Below are positions 1-13,069 of a DNA stretch of 64,000 nt, one piece after another (the stretch's first letter is position 1; each line of letters opens with the position of its first letter). The position numbers and the translations under genes were made by a program. Source of the DNA: Hyaloscypha bicolor E. Its lineage: Eukaryota; Ascomycota; Leotiomycetes; Helotiales; Hyaloscyphaceae. The stretch spans positions 4,257,183 through 4,321,182 of the forward strand of contig NW_020194512.1 in NCBI RefSeq assembly GCF_002865645.1, read 5' to 3'. Under the pieces are notes generated by a model. That model was not told the DNA's origin. It searched no databases and was given only the letters and a program-made list of their open reading frames with translations.

Positions 1-3000
1 AAATAGTAATTCTATAATAATATTCTTTAAAGGCTATAAATAGTAATCGGGAAAAAAATTAAAAGTAATAAGCCTTTTTCTAGATTAAGAAAAGCTTTTA
101 TTATTAGATATTTTTTTCTAGTTTTTTATAAAAGAGATATATTTTACTCTTTCTAATTCCGGTAATTCTAAAATATATATAATAATACTAGTAGCTTTTT
201 TAATCTTCTAAATACTATTTTATTTATAATATTTTATAATTTTTTTTTTTTCTAATTTTATATTTATTTACAAATATATATTTATTATTAATTTCATTTT
301 TAAAAGAATATTAGAATCTATCTCTTTTAATAAACTATTTAAATTAATTTCTAATATAGATTTTTTGAAATATAATACTATTAAATTCTTCTAGTATATA
401 ATATTTTTTTAATTAATTTATATATCTTATTTTATATAGGCTAAACTAATAGTATAATAGCTTTATATTTTTTTAATTTATTTTAATTTATTAATTTAAA
501 ATTATATATAAGAACTAAATTCTTTTTAGAAATAAACTTTAAATAAATCTGGAAAATAATATTAAATTACTTCTTTCTCTTTTAGTATTTTTAAATCTTT
601 TTTATTCTGGCTTTTTTAATATTTTTATTTTTATTTATATTTATTTTATATATATTTCTAGAAATATTTCTTTATTATAAACTTTATTTTATTTAAGTAT
701 TTTTCAGATTAGAAAATATATTTCTATAAATAATATAGCTTTCCTACTATAGATTAAATAAAAGTAATATATTAAATAAATAAAATAGAATAGAATAATA
801 GCTATTACTTTTATTTTATTTAAACTAAAAACTCATTATTTTTATTTTATTTATATAATATTTAAGTTATTTATAAATAATTATAAATAACTTAAATAAC
901 TTAAATAACTTAAATAATTCTTTAATATATTATATAAAAAGAAATAAATCTAATTAATCTATATATAGTAATTTAATTAGTAAATAAAATATATAATAGT
1001 AAATTTATTTAGGGCTTTTTTTTATTTATTATAAAAATAATAAATATTTAAATAATTAGTTAATATTTCTTTTTAATTATATTATTTCTCTTAAAATTAT
1101 AGGCTAAAATAATAATTCTATTAATTTCTAGTTTATTAAGTTCCTGAATTATTATTTCTTTAAATTCCGATTTACTATTTATTTTAAGTTATTTAAATAA
1201 ACTATATTTATAAATAATTTCTTTTTAAATAAATTTAATAATCTTTTTACTAGTCGGGTTTTTTAAAGATCTAGCTTTAATCTATTCTAAGAAATTATTT
1301 CTAATAATAATTAATAAGTTATATCTCTTATAATTTAATAGTTTAATTATATTAATTTTAAAATAATAGAAAAGAGATATAGCTTTTATTAAATATAAAT
1401 TTTCTTTTTATTTTCTTTTACTTTTATATTAATAGATTTTATAAATATTAATATACTTTTATATATAGTTATAATAATCTTTCTAATAATAATTAGTTAC
1501 TAAATAAAAAATACTTTTTTTTAGTATATTTAATTTTATTATATAGCTCATTAATAATAATTTCTCTTTATTTTTAATTATTAATAATAAGCGGAAATAA
1601 ATATATTTTAGATATAATTCTCTATAGTAATTAATTCCTTATATTATAGTTTAAAGCTTTTTTATTTAATTTATAAAACTCGGCTTTTAATATTTCTTTT
1701 AGTCTTATAAGTATTATAATATATTATATAATATTTTAGTATTATTCGAAATAGCTATTATTTAAGGGATCTAATAAAATAGTCAGGTTATTAAATAAAG
1801 TATAAAAGTTAGTATTATTATTTACTATTTTACTAGAAATTATATATAAAAAACTATAGCTTTTATTATATAATTTCCGAATATTATTATTTTTTAATAT
1901 TATTAAGTTATTTCCAGATATAATAAGGCTTTAACTATTAATTTCTAATAACTAGATACTATTATTTAAATATCTAATAAAGGTTTTAGGAATCTAATTT
2001 CTTAAAATAATATTATATAACTAAATATAAACTAGTTTTTTAATTAAACTTTCTATTTAATAAATATTATTTTAATAATATTAAATTCTATTATTAACTA
2101 ACTAGTTTTTAGTATTTTCTTTTAATAATATTATATTTCTATTTAATATTATTCTAAATTCTAGACTTATATTAGATAACTTTCTTTTTCTTTTTATTAT
2201 TATATTAGCTAAAAGTTTCACTCTTTCTATTTAGGCTAATATTTATTACTAATATAATTATTTTCTAATCTTTTAATAGATTATAATATAACTTATAAAA
2301 TATTGAAATAGTAATAAGCTTTTTTTAAAGAATTTATATAGCTTATATTTATTTATTATTTTATTTTTATATTATATCTTTTTTTATTAAATAATAATTC
2401 TAATAAATGCCTTGCTTTTAATTATATTATTATAATATTTCTATTTTAAGATTTTAGTAATACCTGAATTTAAAGAATTTCTTTTAAGTATTTTATAAAT
2501 AAAGCTAATAATAACTATTCTATTATAATAGAACTATAATTTTTCTCTAATATTAGCTCCGGTTTATTCGATTCTATTTAATATTATATTTAGGTTTTAA
2601 AAGTATTTAAATATAAAATATTAAATATTATTAATAAATAATATAGCGATTTTGGAAAATAGATTCTCTAAAATAATTATAATAATTCATATAAATTATA
2701 TAATAGAATTAGTAATTTTCTGAAATAATATAATTATTTTTAATAGTTCTAAAGATATTATAAATATAATTAAATTTTTATTATAAATATTTAGTATAAA
2801 TTAATTATATCCGGAAAAGAATTAACTAAAGAAATATAAATATATCTAGTAAATTCTTTTAAAATCTTATTAATAAACAGAAATAAATTAATATTTTATA
2901 GAATTATTTAATTTATTTTTATAATAGTATTAATTAATTTATAAATCCCAGTAATTGTTTTAATAATTAAGAATTATAAATTCTGGTAAAATTTATTATA

Positions 3001-6000
3001 TTTCTTAAAAATTCTATAATTTAGATATTCTAATAATATTTTTATTACTATTAGTATTAGAGCTTTAAAATATAGGAAATTTTTCTTTTACTATATTTAT
3101 ATTTAATAGTTTTAATTAGAATAAATAAATTAATATTCTTATAAACTTTTTCTATTTCTTTCTAATTAAATATAATTATATATTTTTAATTAATTATTAA
3201 TTCTCGAAATATAGCTAGTTTCTTTTCTTAAAACTAGTTACTAATATTTAACTATTTGAGGTATTTCGGAATAAATTATAAATCTCTTAAAATAGTTAAT
3301 ATTTTTAGTATAAAATAATTTTTATACTTTCTAATATATTTCTATAAGTTATTTTTAGCCTTAAATTCTTTAAACTAATTTAATTATTTATTAGAGCCTT
3401 TTCTAGTTCTATTATTAGTATCTATTAATCGAATCTTTTTATTTTTTATTTTATATATTCCTATAATTAGAAATAAATTATAATTATTATTTTTATTTTT
3501 AAAAGTTATAGCTATTTTCTTTAATACTATTTTTATCTAATTTCTGGAATTTACAACTTTTCTATTTAGCTTTTTTTAATTTAATATTCTAAAATACCTT
3601 TTTTAAGCTTTTATATATTTCAAAATTCTTTCTAGTTTTAGATTTCAGGTTTTATAGCTTTAAGAATATATTTTCTTATTATTAAAAGATATTATTTTAT
3701 CTCTTATTCAGAAATATCTTTATTTAATATTCTTTTTATTTCTTTTTCTATTAAATCCGGAATTACCTTTAATAATATTTTAATTAGAATCTTTTCTATT
3801 TTAATTTCTTTAAAAATATTATTAATTTCCTGAATTCCTAAATTTAAAATAAAAGAATCTATAGGAAATTCTAGTATTTTCTTATTTCTTTTAATAATAT
3901 TACTAGTTATAATACTAGGCTCTACTTTACTTTTTTACTTTTAGTTTCCGGTTTTATATTATTTAATTTCTTAATTCTAAAAGCTTAATATTTTTAAACT
4001 ATTACTTTTTTTTATTTTCTAGTATTTTTTAAAAATAGAATAATTATAATAATATAAGTATTTTAATTATTTTTAGAATTAGTAAATCTTTTATTCTATA
4101 AACCATTATTTCTATATATAATTTTTATTTTTATTTTTATTAAAAATAATTAATTAAATAAGATCTTTAAAGCTTTTTTAATTAGAAAAAATATTTATTT
4201 ATATTTTATTTATAATATTAGCTTTAAGTTTTATTATTTTTATAAATTTAAATTTAATACTAATAATAATAAATATTTAATAATCTTTTCGGAAAAAATA
4301 TTAATTTTAGCTCTAATATTAATTATTTCTTTATATTCGATACTATCTTATAGTTTTCGAAATATAAATCGAAAATATAAAAATTATATAATATATTTAT
4401 AAACTAATAATATTCGAATATTAATACTATTACTTTTAAATTAAATAATTCTATTAATATTAGATATCTAAACTAATATCTTTAATTCTTTAAATATTTT
4501 ATTTATTATATAAGCTATAATTACTAGTTTTATAGATTTTCTAATATATTTAATTATATTTAATATAATAGTATTTTCTATTTATAAAATAATAAAATAG
4601 AAAATATTATTTTTAATTTATTAATTTTAAAATATAATAGCTAAATCTAGTATTTTTAAAATATTAATAAATATTTTTATTTTCTTTTAAATTCTTAGAA
4701 ATAAAATAGTTACTTTTTTTAATAGTTTTATTAAAATATTATTAACTTTAGAAATTCTATATTTATTATAATTAAGAATATATTAAATTTCTAATTTATT
4801 TTATTTATTTCTAAAAATATTAATATCTATATTTTTAGCTAAGCTATTTCTTTATCTATTACTTTTTAAAATAGTATTCTTTTAGCTTCTTATATAAGAT
4901 AGCTTTTTTTAGCTCTAGCTTATTTTCGGAAAACCTTTTTAGCTATTTTTATTTCTTTTTCCTTTTTTTAAATAAGAAATCCGTTATAATATTAATAGAA
5001 ATATTATTTATAGTTAAATTTTAGTATTATTTATTAATTCTAGAATTTGAAATATTAGTAATTCTAATATAATTTCTTCTAAGGCAAAGCGGCTATTTAG
5101 ATTCCCTAAATATAGCTTATTTACTTCTATATATAAATTCCGGTTAGCTAGTTCCCTTATCTCTTTCTTATTTAGTAAACTAGATATATTTTACTATTTT
5201 CTAAATATTTTTAAATTATAATTAAAAAAAATTTCTCGGACTTAGAAAATAATTTAATTAAATTACTAATATTTACTAATAAAAAAAAGAAAATATTTTT
5301 TTTATCTAGATTTAAATAGGCCTTTATATTATTTTTTATTAAATTAATAAATATATTTATAATTTATAAGCTTTTCTATTAGTAAATAATAGAACTAAGA
5401 AATATAAATATATTTTTAATTAATATTATTATTTTTATTTTTATTATAATACCTATAGTAAATTCGTTTTCTCGGTTCTAAATTTATATTATAGGCTATA
5501 TTAATTTAAATAGTATTTTCTAATTATATTTAAAATTAACTTTTTCTAAAATATAATTATTTAAATTCTTTATTTATTTTAGTTTATTTATTATAGTTAT
5601 TATAATATTTTTTATAATCTCTATTATAATTTCTAATATATTCTTTTTAAAACTTCGAATTATATTTATTAGACTATTAATACTATTATCTTTACTATAA
5701 TTAGCTAGCTTATATAAATAGGCTATAAATATTTTTCCGAATTATAATAGTAATTATATTAAGTTATTTTTATAGATTCTTTTATATTATAATAATAATA
5801 AATAGTTTTTCCAGGCTTTTTACTAGCTAGTTAATATTTTTTTTTAGATTTACTACTTTTAATAGATTTTATATAATTAGCTATAAGCTGAATTCTTTTT
5901 TTATTTATATTTATAATAGCTTTAGGAAATATAATAAAAGAAATTAGTAAAAAGTAATTATTTTCTAATTTAAGAATTATATTATAAATTATTATATTTA

Positions 6001-7170
6001 AGTATTTTTATCTAAATTTAAATATATCTGGATTATTAATAATATTAAAATAGTATTTCTTTTTTTTATATTAATAAAATATTATTATTTTTTATATATT
6101 TTACTATATTTATAAATAGAAATATTTATAAGCTCGAAATTTGTATTTTTAAAAATATAATCTGTTATTAGAATAAATAATTCTCTTATAAATTCTCGAT
6201 ATTAAATAATTTCATCTATTTCTTTTCTTTTTAATAACTCTTTTAATATTTTATTAAATATATTAATATAAGATTTAAAAGAAATCTTTCTATTTTAGGC
6301 TTATATAATAATTTAAATAAAAAAATTATAGGTAACTTTAAGTATTTTCTAGTTATATTTTCGGAATTCCTTTAGTAAAGCTTTAAAGAATTTGGTTTTT
6401 TAATAATCTTCTGAATTATTAATATAGTATTCTAATATAGCCTTAATTTAATTCTTATAAATAAAAGAAATATAATAAATAATTCTTTCTTTTTTAATAT
6501 TATTAGAAATATAATAGTTTTTATATATATTTATATATTATTTTAAGAATATAAAAATATTATTTTCTTGAAATTATAATATTTCACGAGTTTTTATAAA
6601 TAGTAGATTTAAATCCGATATTAATATATATTTGTTTTTAATTATATTAATTTTAATAACTAAGCTCAAAAAATAGTTAAATTTTTAAACTCTATTTAAT
6701 TACTTTATTTAATATCTAATTCATTAGAATTATTCTCTATATTAAAGGGTTTCTTATATTATTTATTAATAATTACTTAAATTATAGCTTTTTTAGTTAT
6801 AGTAAGAACTATAATTAAATTAAAAATCGAATTAGTTTATTTATATTTCTAAAGGCCTATAAAAATAGCTATTAGAAATATATAAAAGAGGCATTTAATT
6901 AAATTTATAATTATTGAGATATTAATATAATTATAGAAGAGTAGTTAATTTAAGGGAGCAGTTACGTAATAATTAAAGTAAAAAAACAACTATATAAAAT
7001 ATAAAAATATTTATTTACTTAATTATATATATTATAACTTCTTTAATAATAAAGATATTATAATTTTGAGAATATAGAATTAATTCCTATAATATATAAT
7101 ATAGTTTTGATTAATACGATTTATATTAATTAGTATTATAGTAGTTTTTTTATTTTTTTTATTGCTTTTA
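1..7170. other. AT-rich, RIP-decayed block without readable genes
   Basis: The stretch consists almost entirely of A and T with very few CpA or TpG dinucleotides, the look left by repeat-induced point mutation. Stop codons (TAA, TAG) are dense in every frame and no protein motif can be read with confidence. Scattered richer patches (for example around 5080-5160) hint at old transposon sequence on the minus strand, but I could not name a family. Composition changes abruptly near 7170, where ordinary sequence begins. Confidence 0.75.
885..920. repeat. 9-bp tandem repeat
   Basis: The unit AAATAACTT is repeated about four times head to tail within the AT-rich block. It is probably simple low-complexity sequence. 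Confidence 0.7.
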
Positions 7171-7265
7171 GATCGGACCGACTATATCCGAAACGGGTCC
7201 GACCCTAAAGCTAGGCTGCAGGTGGCAAGGCGAGGCTTGACAAAGCACGTGCCGTGACATCTATA

Positions 7266-7301
7266 GTTTTTTGTTTTTTATTTTTTATTTTTTATTTTTT
7301 A
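7266..7301. repeat. T-rich low-complexity tract
   Basis: Runs of five or six T separated by single A or G residues lie just beyond the 3' end of the kinase-like gene on the minus strand. They separate the AT block from the gene island. Confidence 0.5.
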
Positions 7302-7373
7302 GGAAGTTCTAGTAGTATAGACCTCGCTATTATACTAGTAATATCGTTTTAGCGTTTTAGGACCAGCTAAGTT

Positions 7374-10300
7374 CTACTCTAAGTATTAGTAAGATATTTC
7401 TAGCATAAGCGCTCGAAATAAAGACAACGAGATGTGGGACCTCGAAGGGAGGGAACATACCAGCATATACAGGTGCTTGCCATGGCTTGACTTTCGGCTT
7501 CCGACCCACCTCATGGCTCCTGCTTCTGCCCTGTTCTTCAAATTTGGAATCCGTCTCACTTTCATCCGTTCGACGAATTTCGCAATGAAGCATAACCTTC
7601 GGTAGAATGGACTCTCCAGCTGGAGTAGCCCCTTGGTTTACTAGACCACACATTCCCGTTAGGATAGCGCCCAAGCGTTCTTGCACAAACTTCGCATTGG
7701 GTCTCTCGTCAAGATCCACTACCACCATTTGCTCGACCAGATCTAAGATTGGGGACACACCGCGGAAGACCCTGTCTTCCTTTTTCGAAGCATCGTTGCG
7801 TAGGATATCTATCCAGCCGTTTACCTGACCCAAATTCATATGGAAAGAAGCATCAGGGAGGCCTCCCCCTTGACCAGCAGTTTTGTTCTTGGCTGAACGA
7901 TAAGACGCAAAGTTTCTAGACGAACGCTTCATGAAGAAGGTGAGAATCTCGAGGAAGACAGTGCCGAGGGAGAATATATCAGATTTTTGGGAGTTATAAT
8001 TGGATAAGATGTTGCGTTTGGAGATTGGCATCGTGGGTGGGAAAGGGAAGCTGTTTATGGAACTCCTTCTTGCGGTGGTGGGGCGAGAGACGGGGAGAGA
8101 AATTGGTGGTGACGTGGGATGTCGAGGAGCCTGTTCAGGAGCAGCATAGTTGTAGGCTTCTCTGTCGAAGCCGCGTTTCTCCCCTGGGAAGGCGTTGGTG
8201 GAGAATGTTTCCGCGTCCCCAAGGAAGATGTGGTTGTCTTGACCAAGCGTCATATTGGAGGGTTTGATGTTTCTGTGGGATAGACCTTTATCGTGAAGAA
8301 GGGATAGGGCATCGGCCAGACAGTGAAGCCAATTCAAGAGGAGGAAGCGCCGTTCCATTTTGGCTAGTAGTTTGACTGACTGAGGTGTAACTGTCAGAAA
8401 AGCTTTGAGGTTACTGTCGGTTACGGGCGTGAGAAGCAGGTAGCCGCAATCTTGATGTATGTAAGAAGCCCATAGCGACGCCAGATGGTTATGGTTGACA
8501 GCCCTCATGGTCTCTACTCTGGATAGAAATTCTTCCTGTGGCATACGACCAGGGCCTATGCCTAACGGTATCCTCCGACGCATGAATATATTGTCCGTTT
8601 TACCAGGGAGATGAACCTGGTCCACATCGTTTTGAGCAAGTCCTGCTACTTGGCCTATAGCCTTTCTTTCCGCCAGTTCGAGAGGTACTACTTCATTCTC
8701 ATCGTAATAAAGCCCATCGCCTTTCTGAATAGCTCTCAAAAGGTAACAAAATTGTCTTGTGAAAAACTTCCTTTCTAACTTTTCATCCTTATCGTAACTG
8801 AGTTGAAGTCGATGAACCTCGTCTAATGGCATAGGCAAGTCATTATCGTCCCAGGAATCGTCGATCACGCCGAATATCCGGTCCGGGATGCCCAGATCGA
8901 CCAAAATCAAAAATATTCGCTTGGCTTTTAGATCAATCCATTCCATATAAGTATTATTCGTTAGACCATCTCCAAGTCTGACGGGCCCGTCTACTAGAGC
9001 TTGTTCATCAGGTCTTAGATTTGACAAGACAGACTGGCGAGTGACGGCTGCCTCGATTTTCTCTTCATCCCAAAATATGTTAGGGGCTTTAGGCAGGATT
9101 CCATTTTGAGTGTTGTTCGCCCCGGCGAACCTGGCGTATACACGTGAATTGAAACTGGCTTTCTGTTGTTGGTTGCCAGTAAGAACATTCCGGCGATAGT
9201 CCATCCCCAGCTGAGGCGTTCGTTCTAAGGACACTTTTCTCGACAAAGCTTGCGGCACAATGCCCTCCGAGTTATGCGTTGTTGAGACTTCTTGTGTGGC
9301 CTGGAGGTCGGGATCGCGGAGGTGGTGCGCTCGGGGCTGTGAATCGTGAAAAGAGATCCCGTCCGTCAAGTCTTCGTAAAACAGTGGAAGGGCAATGGCG
9401 GATAGCTCAGATATATCAGCAAGACTTAGCCCAGAAAATATACTCCAGGCATGAAGTCTTCTGATTGAAGTTGTGAAAGATACATCAGTATCATATCCCT
9501 CCGTTCTTCTGTAGACTCTTGTACTTTGGAGAACGCCTTCGAATGACCCTCTTCTGATCCGGTCAATGTTAACTTCCTTAGATACCACCGATTCTACCGA
9601 CAGCACATTGTCACCCCTATGTGAAGGGGCTCTGATTGTAGACTGCGAGTCCTCCAGAGTGCTTGCAGCAGGTATGGTAGCGTCAAGGGTGTTTTCGAGG
9701 CGTTTTAATCGCGCGACCATATCCTGGTTCTGTTCCATAACGTGCTCGATCATCGACTGAAGTTTTGCCTGGGAAAATCGCGCCTTTTCGTCTGATTCAC
9801 TGTTCAGAAGTTAGCGCATCGAGTGATCGCAAATTTTCTAGATTGGAAAACATGCCTCTGCAAAATATTCAGCATCGTCGTTATCCACATCTTGTGTAAT
9901 TCGATTCTCCGCACATAATGCGAGACCTTGCCTTCTTGCCAACTCGACCTCAGTTGATTCCATTCCTTCGAAGTTCTCTCTGAATCTGCGGCAAGTGGGC
10001 TGATATGTGACATGAGATCGGAAAGCGTTATGACTGATTCCGTCAGAGTAATGATGAGGTCGTCGAGTTGAATTAAAGCCTTTCGCTCATATGACACAGA
10101 GGAACGATTAATGATAAGTTTCTGAACAGATAAGAGGACAAATTTCATCTGTTCTATTGCCGCTATAGCGGATCTTGCTGACCGCGGCGCATCTTCGACG
10201 TTCGAGATGAAACCTGATATTATGTAGTAGATCTGACCGCAGAGAGCAATAAGACCTGCAATGGATGCAGAGATGCTCAATGGGTCTCCTTGAAGAATAG

Positions 10301-10385
10301 AGTGTTAGTGTCGGCGCAGCAATGCAGATTTGGGGAGTGACTTGTTTCTGCTCTCACCAGTATTAATCCGGACCCGTCGGTCCAT
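7374..10385 (-). CDS. NLR-type N-terminal domain plus degenerate protein kinase domain
   Basis: Hand-spliced as four exons: 10385-10358, 10288-9856, 9799-7461 and 7378-7374. They sum to 2805 nt, or 934 residues. Introns: GTGAGA to AAG with branch CACTAAC; a GC-AG intron (GCATGT, branch GCTAAC, ACAG); and a last one with branch TACTAAT that leaves only a Glu codon and TAG. Residues 10-150 begin DPLSISASIAGLIAL, the N-terminal domain typical of fungal NLR and ankyrin proteins. WSIFSGLSLADIS follows near residue 272. The C-terminal third is kinase-like, with HRN at 662-664 where HRD is expected, DAE at 682-684 in place of DFG, an APE motif near 707-709 and a DIFSLG helix. Loss of the catalytic Asp suggests a pseudokinase. 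The reading frame stays open 19 codons upstream of the ATG, so the gene may be the 3' part of a fusion with the patatin gene. Confidence 0.8.
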
Positions 10386-10504
10386 GGGCTCGCTTGCTCT
10401 CAGCACATCTTCAGTGCTATAAACTTCTTGGTATTCTCCAAAACCTGCATAGATAATTTAGCTACACAAAGGTACACGCCATGATTAGTGAAAAATGCGC
10501 ATGA

Positions 10505-11604
10505 CTAACATTCTCTTACCCCCGCGTTACCTGCACACGCCTGCATCTGCTTGAACACCTCCTGAGCCTGCACATATCGTCGTGTAGCCGCAGCAATCTC
10601 CTTCCTCCTGATTGTCTCTTCTAACCCAATGTCCTCTAGCCCACGAGCTACGTTGAAGCGGTAGTATCGGCCAATATTATCGAGGTACGATTTATCTCGC
10701 CGGAATCTCTCTGCCGTCTGCTCTGTCTCAGTGGCAATCGCAACAAGCGTCTTACCGATACAGAAAATATCATCCCGAAATGGCTTCAGGGAAGGGACAC
10801 CGGTTCCGATCGAGACTAAACATTTGATCCTACTCTCAAGCGGCTCCGGTCCCCACATCAGCTGGGCCTCATTCCACACCTCCCACACCGGATTATTCGC
10901 TCCAGTGGCCCCATCAACAAACTCCTCTCCGTACCGCCCAACAGTAATAGGGTCGAAGAAGGATGATGCTGCCGAAGTTGCCCGGCAAGCTTCCCAAATC
11001 TTCACGCTATCCAAGAGGTCGCTGAAGCCGCGCGGCGACTTGTAGCTCGTAAGGCATATAGTCTCGCTTGTGTGCTTACTCGTGGCGCATACAAATCTGC
11101 CTTGATTAATACCTGAACTTCCAAGTAAGGATCATGTATCAAGAGGCACCACTTACACTTTGCATGCCTCGTCCGAGGCGTCTTTTAGCAGTGCATCTTT
11201 CTCTAGTCCTTTCCCTGTAATAACGTCTTTTATAGCCCGCTCCAGCTCCTCCGAGTCGAACCGTCCTTGTATATTGCCCTTTGCCGTCACTCGGTGTTTC
11301 TTCTTCTGGAAAATCCGATCAGAAAGTGATAGGTAGGCGTCGACACATTCGTGTATGCTCATCTTTAGCCGGCCGAGCATAACTGCGATAAGCCTGGTCG
11401 GTCAGCATACATGTATACCGTATCCTATACGGCAACGACTCACCCGCCGGTGCTCGTCCCGCCAATCATGTCAAAGTAGTCACAAGGCTTCGGCGGCGAG
11501 TCTGGATTGACCATCTCCATGAGCTGCCCGAGGATAATAAGCGCGGACAGGCCTCGGACCCCGCCGCCATCGAGCGCAAGTAAACGGAGCTCCTTGTCCG
11601 GCAT
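10505..11604 (-). CDS. Patatin-like phospholipase
   Basis: Exons 11604-11444, 11393-11157 and 11096-10505 sum to 990 nt (329 residues). Introns of 50 and 60 nt have GTGAGT and GTAAGT donors. The protein starts MPDKELRLLALDGGGVRG, giving the oxyanion-hole Gly-rich loop at residues 12-18. It has the lipase box GTSTG with nucleophile Ser51 and a DGATGANNP segment that supplies the catalytic Asp of the Ser-Asp dyad. The catalytic set looks intact, so acyl-lipid hydrolase activity is likely. In fungi such domains often stand alone or form the N-terminal effector part of NLR-like proteins. Only 119 bp separate its stop from the next ATG. An alternative donor after 10531 joins it in frame to the following gene, giving 1275 residues. 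Its upstream region is cut at about 160 bp by a Tc1-type element. Confidence 0.85.
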
Positions 11605-11761
11605 CGCTGGGGAGCCAAAGGGCTCTCAGTGGAGATTGAGTTGCCAAGTCGGCACGCGAAGTTGGTTGTTGAGTTGGGAAGCCGAGGTTGGATCCAGGCT
11701 AGTAAAGTCGTGGTATGCCCCGGACACGGGTTTTGGTGTTCTCGCTAAGCATGAGCTTTTA

Positions 11762-11803
11762 ACGAGCCTAGAACGGTGGGTCTGTGCTCCACAGGGCATT
11801 TTT
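11762..11803 (+). repeat. Left terminal inverted repeat of the Tc1-type element
   Basis: It matches the reverse complement of 13021-13060 apart from a few C/T or G/A differences. Confidence 0.85.
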
Positions 11804-11839
11804 AATCACATTCATCAATTATAGAGTATAAAGCAGCTT

Positions 11840-12973
11840 TTAATTAGGTGTAGACCAACCATGGCGCTGCAATAAAACTATGACCCAATGCTCTTGCTTT
11901 AAAATTAGCTTATTTATCCATTCTTGTGGTATTGCCTCCCACTCTTCCAGAACTGCCTGCCTCATCTCTGCCTCAGTCGTAGGCTAATACTACCGTCGAT
12001 AAAGTGCTTGTTTGATCCAGTACCAGCACTTTTCTATTAGATTTATATCTGGGCTTATAGAAGGATGAGGCATAAGGATAATACCGTGTTTTATACGATA
12101 TCTCGCATAGTAATTCGTTATTGACTTGTGTCCGTAGGCTGAATTACCGTCTTCCATAAATAAGGGCTCTACCGCTGGTCGTAATTAGTGAGTAATAAGT
12201 ATAAAGGCCTCCAGGATTAGCTATAAGTACTCAAGGACTTATATGAGGTAATCGACTTGTTTAAAAGCTTCCTTCTTGCCTATACCGTTAATAAAGATAA
12301 GGGGACTCTTATACCTGTATCTAATTACTTCCTAAGCATTAACAGGCGTTATATACCTACAGTGAAATTAATATTAAATATAGTCTTTGTAGTATCTCTC
12401 TGACTTTCCCTTCTTAGTATTTCTTGTTACCTTGGCTTTTGCAGATCGTCCTCTTATAAGGAAGGTAACCTTATCTGACTAAAGGACCTTTAACTACTCT
12501 ACCGTCCAGAAAAGGTGTACTATTGCCCAGAGATATTGTACTATAACTTGTACTAGTATTAAATACGGCTTTTAATACGTAATATAGTAGTAATAACCCC
12601 TTTAGTATAGCCTATCCCTAAGTATTTATAGAGAATATGCCAAACTAAGCTTTTCCTGTACCTTCCCCTAGTTTATTATATGTATCTCCTATTATTATAA
12701 GGAATATATAATTATTTCATTAACTTCTTGATTAGATAAGAGGAAGGTAGGGCCCTGTTAATTAGGGCGTTGTCGTTCTGGGTAAGGGTAATTGAGGATC
12801 TTGCGAATTAAGCTCTTTTCTAGTCCCTTATATTATAGTATAAGTATGCAAATCAGCACCTTTCCAAACTAATGCAATTAGCGTATTGCCTTCTTATATT
12901 TAGTCGTAATTTCAAAGCCTTTCTTGTAATGCCAGTTATTCAGGGGAGGCGTAGAAGGTACCTTTGGAGCCAT
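11840..12973 (-). pseudogene. Tc1/mariner-type DDE transposase, RIP-disabled
   Basis: Translation from the ATG at 12973 begins MAPKVPSTPPLNNWHYKKG and soon meets stops. The C-terminal half is clear: FMEDGNSAYGHKS carries the second catalytic Asp and SPDINLIEKCWYWIKQAL carries the third acidic residue about 38 residues later. The frame ends HGWSTPN and a stop at 11840. Stops are mostly TAG or TAA where CAG or CAA codons are expected, consistent with C-to-T change. The protein is not functional. Confidence 0.85.
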
Positions 12974-13020
12974 TGTAAGAGTGAACGAGAGGAAAAAAAT
13001 TAGGTGTGCGGAAAATGCGG

Positions 13021-13060
13021 AAAATGCCCTGTAGAGTACAGACCCACCGTTCTAGGCTCG
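13021..13060 (-). repeat. Right terminal inverted repeat of the Tc1-type element
   Basis: It is the inverted counterpart of the left terminal repeat and is followed by TA at 13061-13062. Confidence 0.85.
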
Positions 13061-13069
13061 TAAACTACC

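Larger units (their letters stand above)
11762..13060 (-). mobile_element. Tc1/mariner-type DNA transposon, decayed
   Basis: Inverted terminal repeats of about 40 bp bound the element. The left end reads CGAGCCTAGAACGGTGGGTC inward, and the right end is the same on the other strand with a few transitions. TA dinucleotides flank both ends, as expected for this superfamily, although one base of ambiguity remains at the left end. Inside is a single transposase reading frame on the minus strand, broken by stops. The element is about 1.3 kb, the usual size. Confidence 0.85.

Noticed and set aside
7175..7265. GC-rich 90-bp patch next to the AT block, considered as a transposon end
   Set aside because: No inverted or direct partner was found in the window. 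It is probably just ordinary 3' flank of the gene island.
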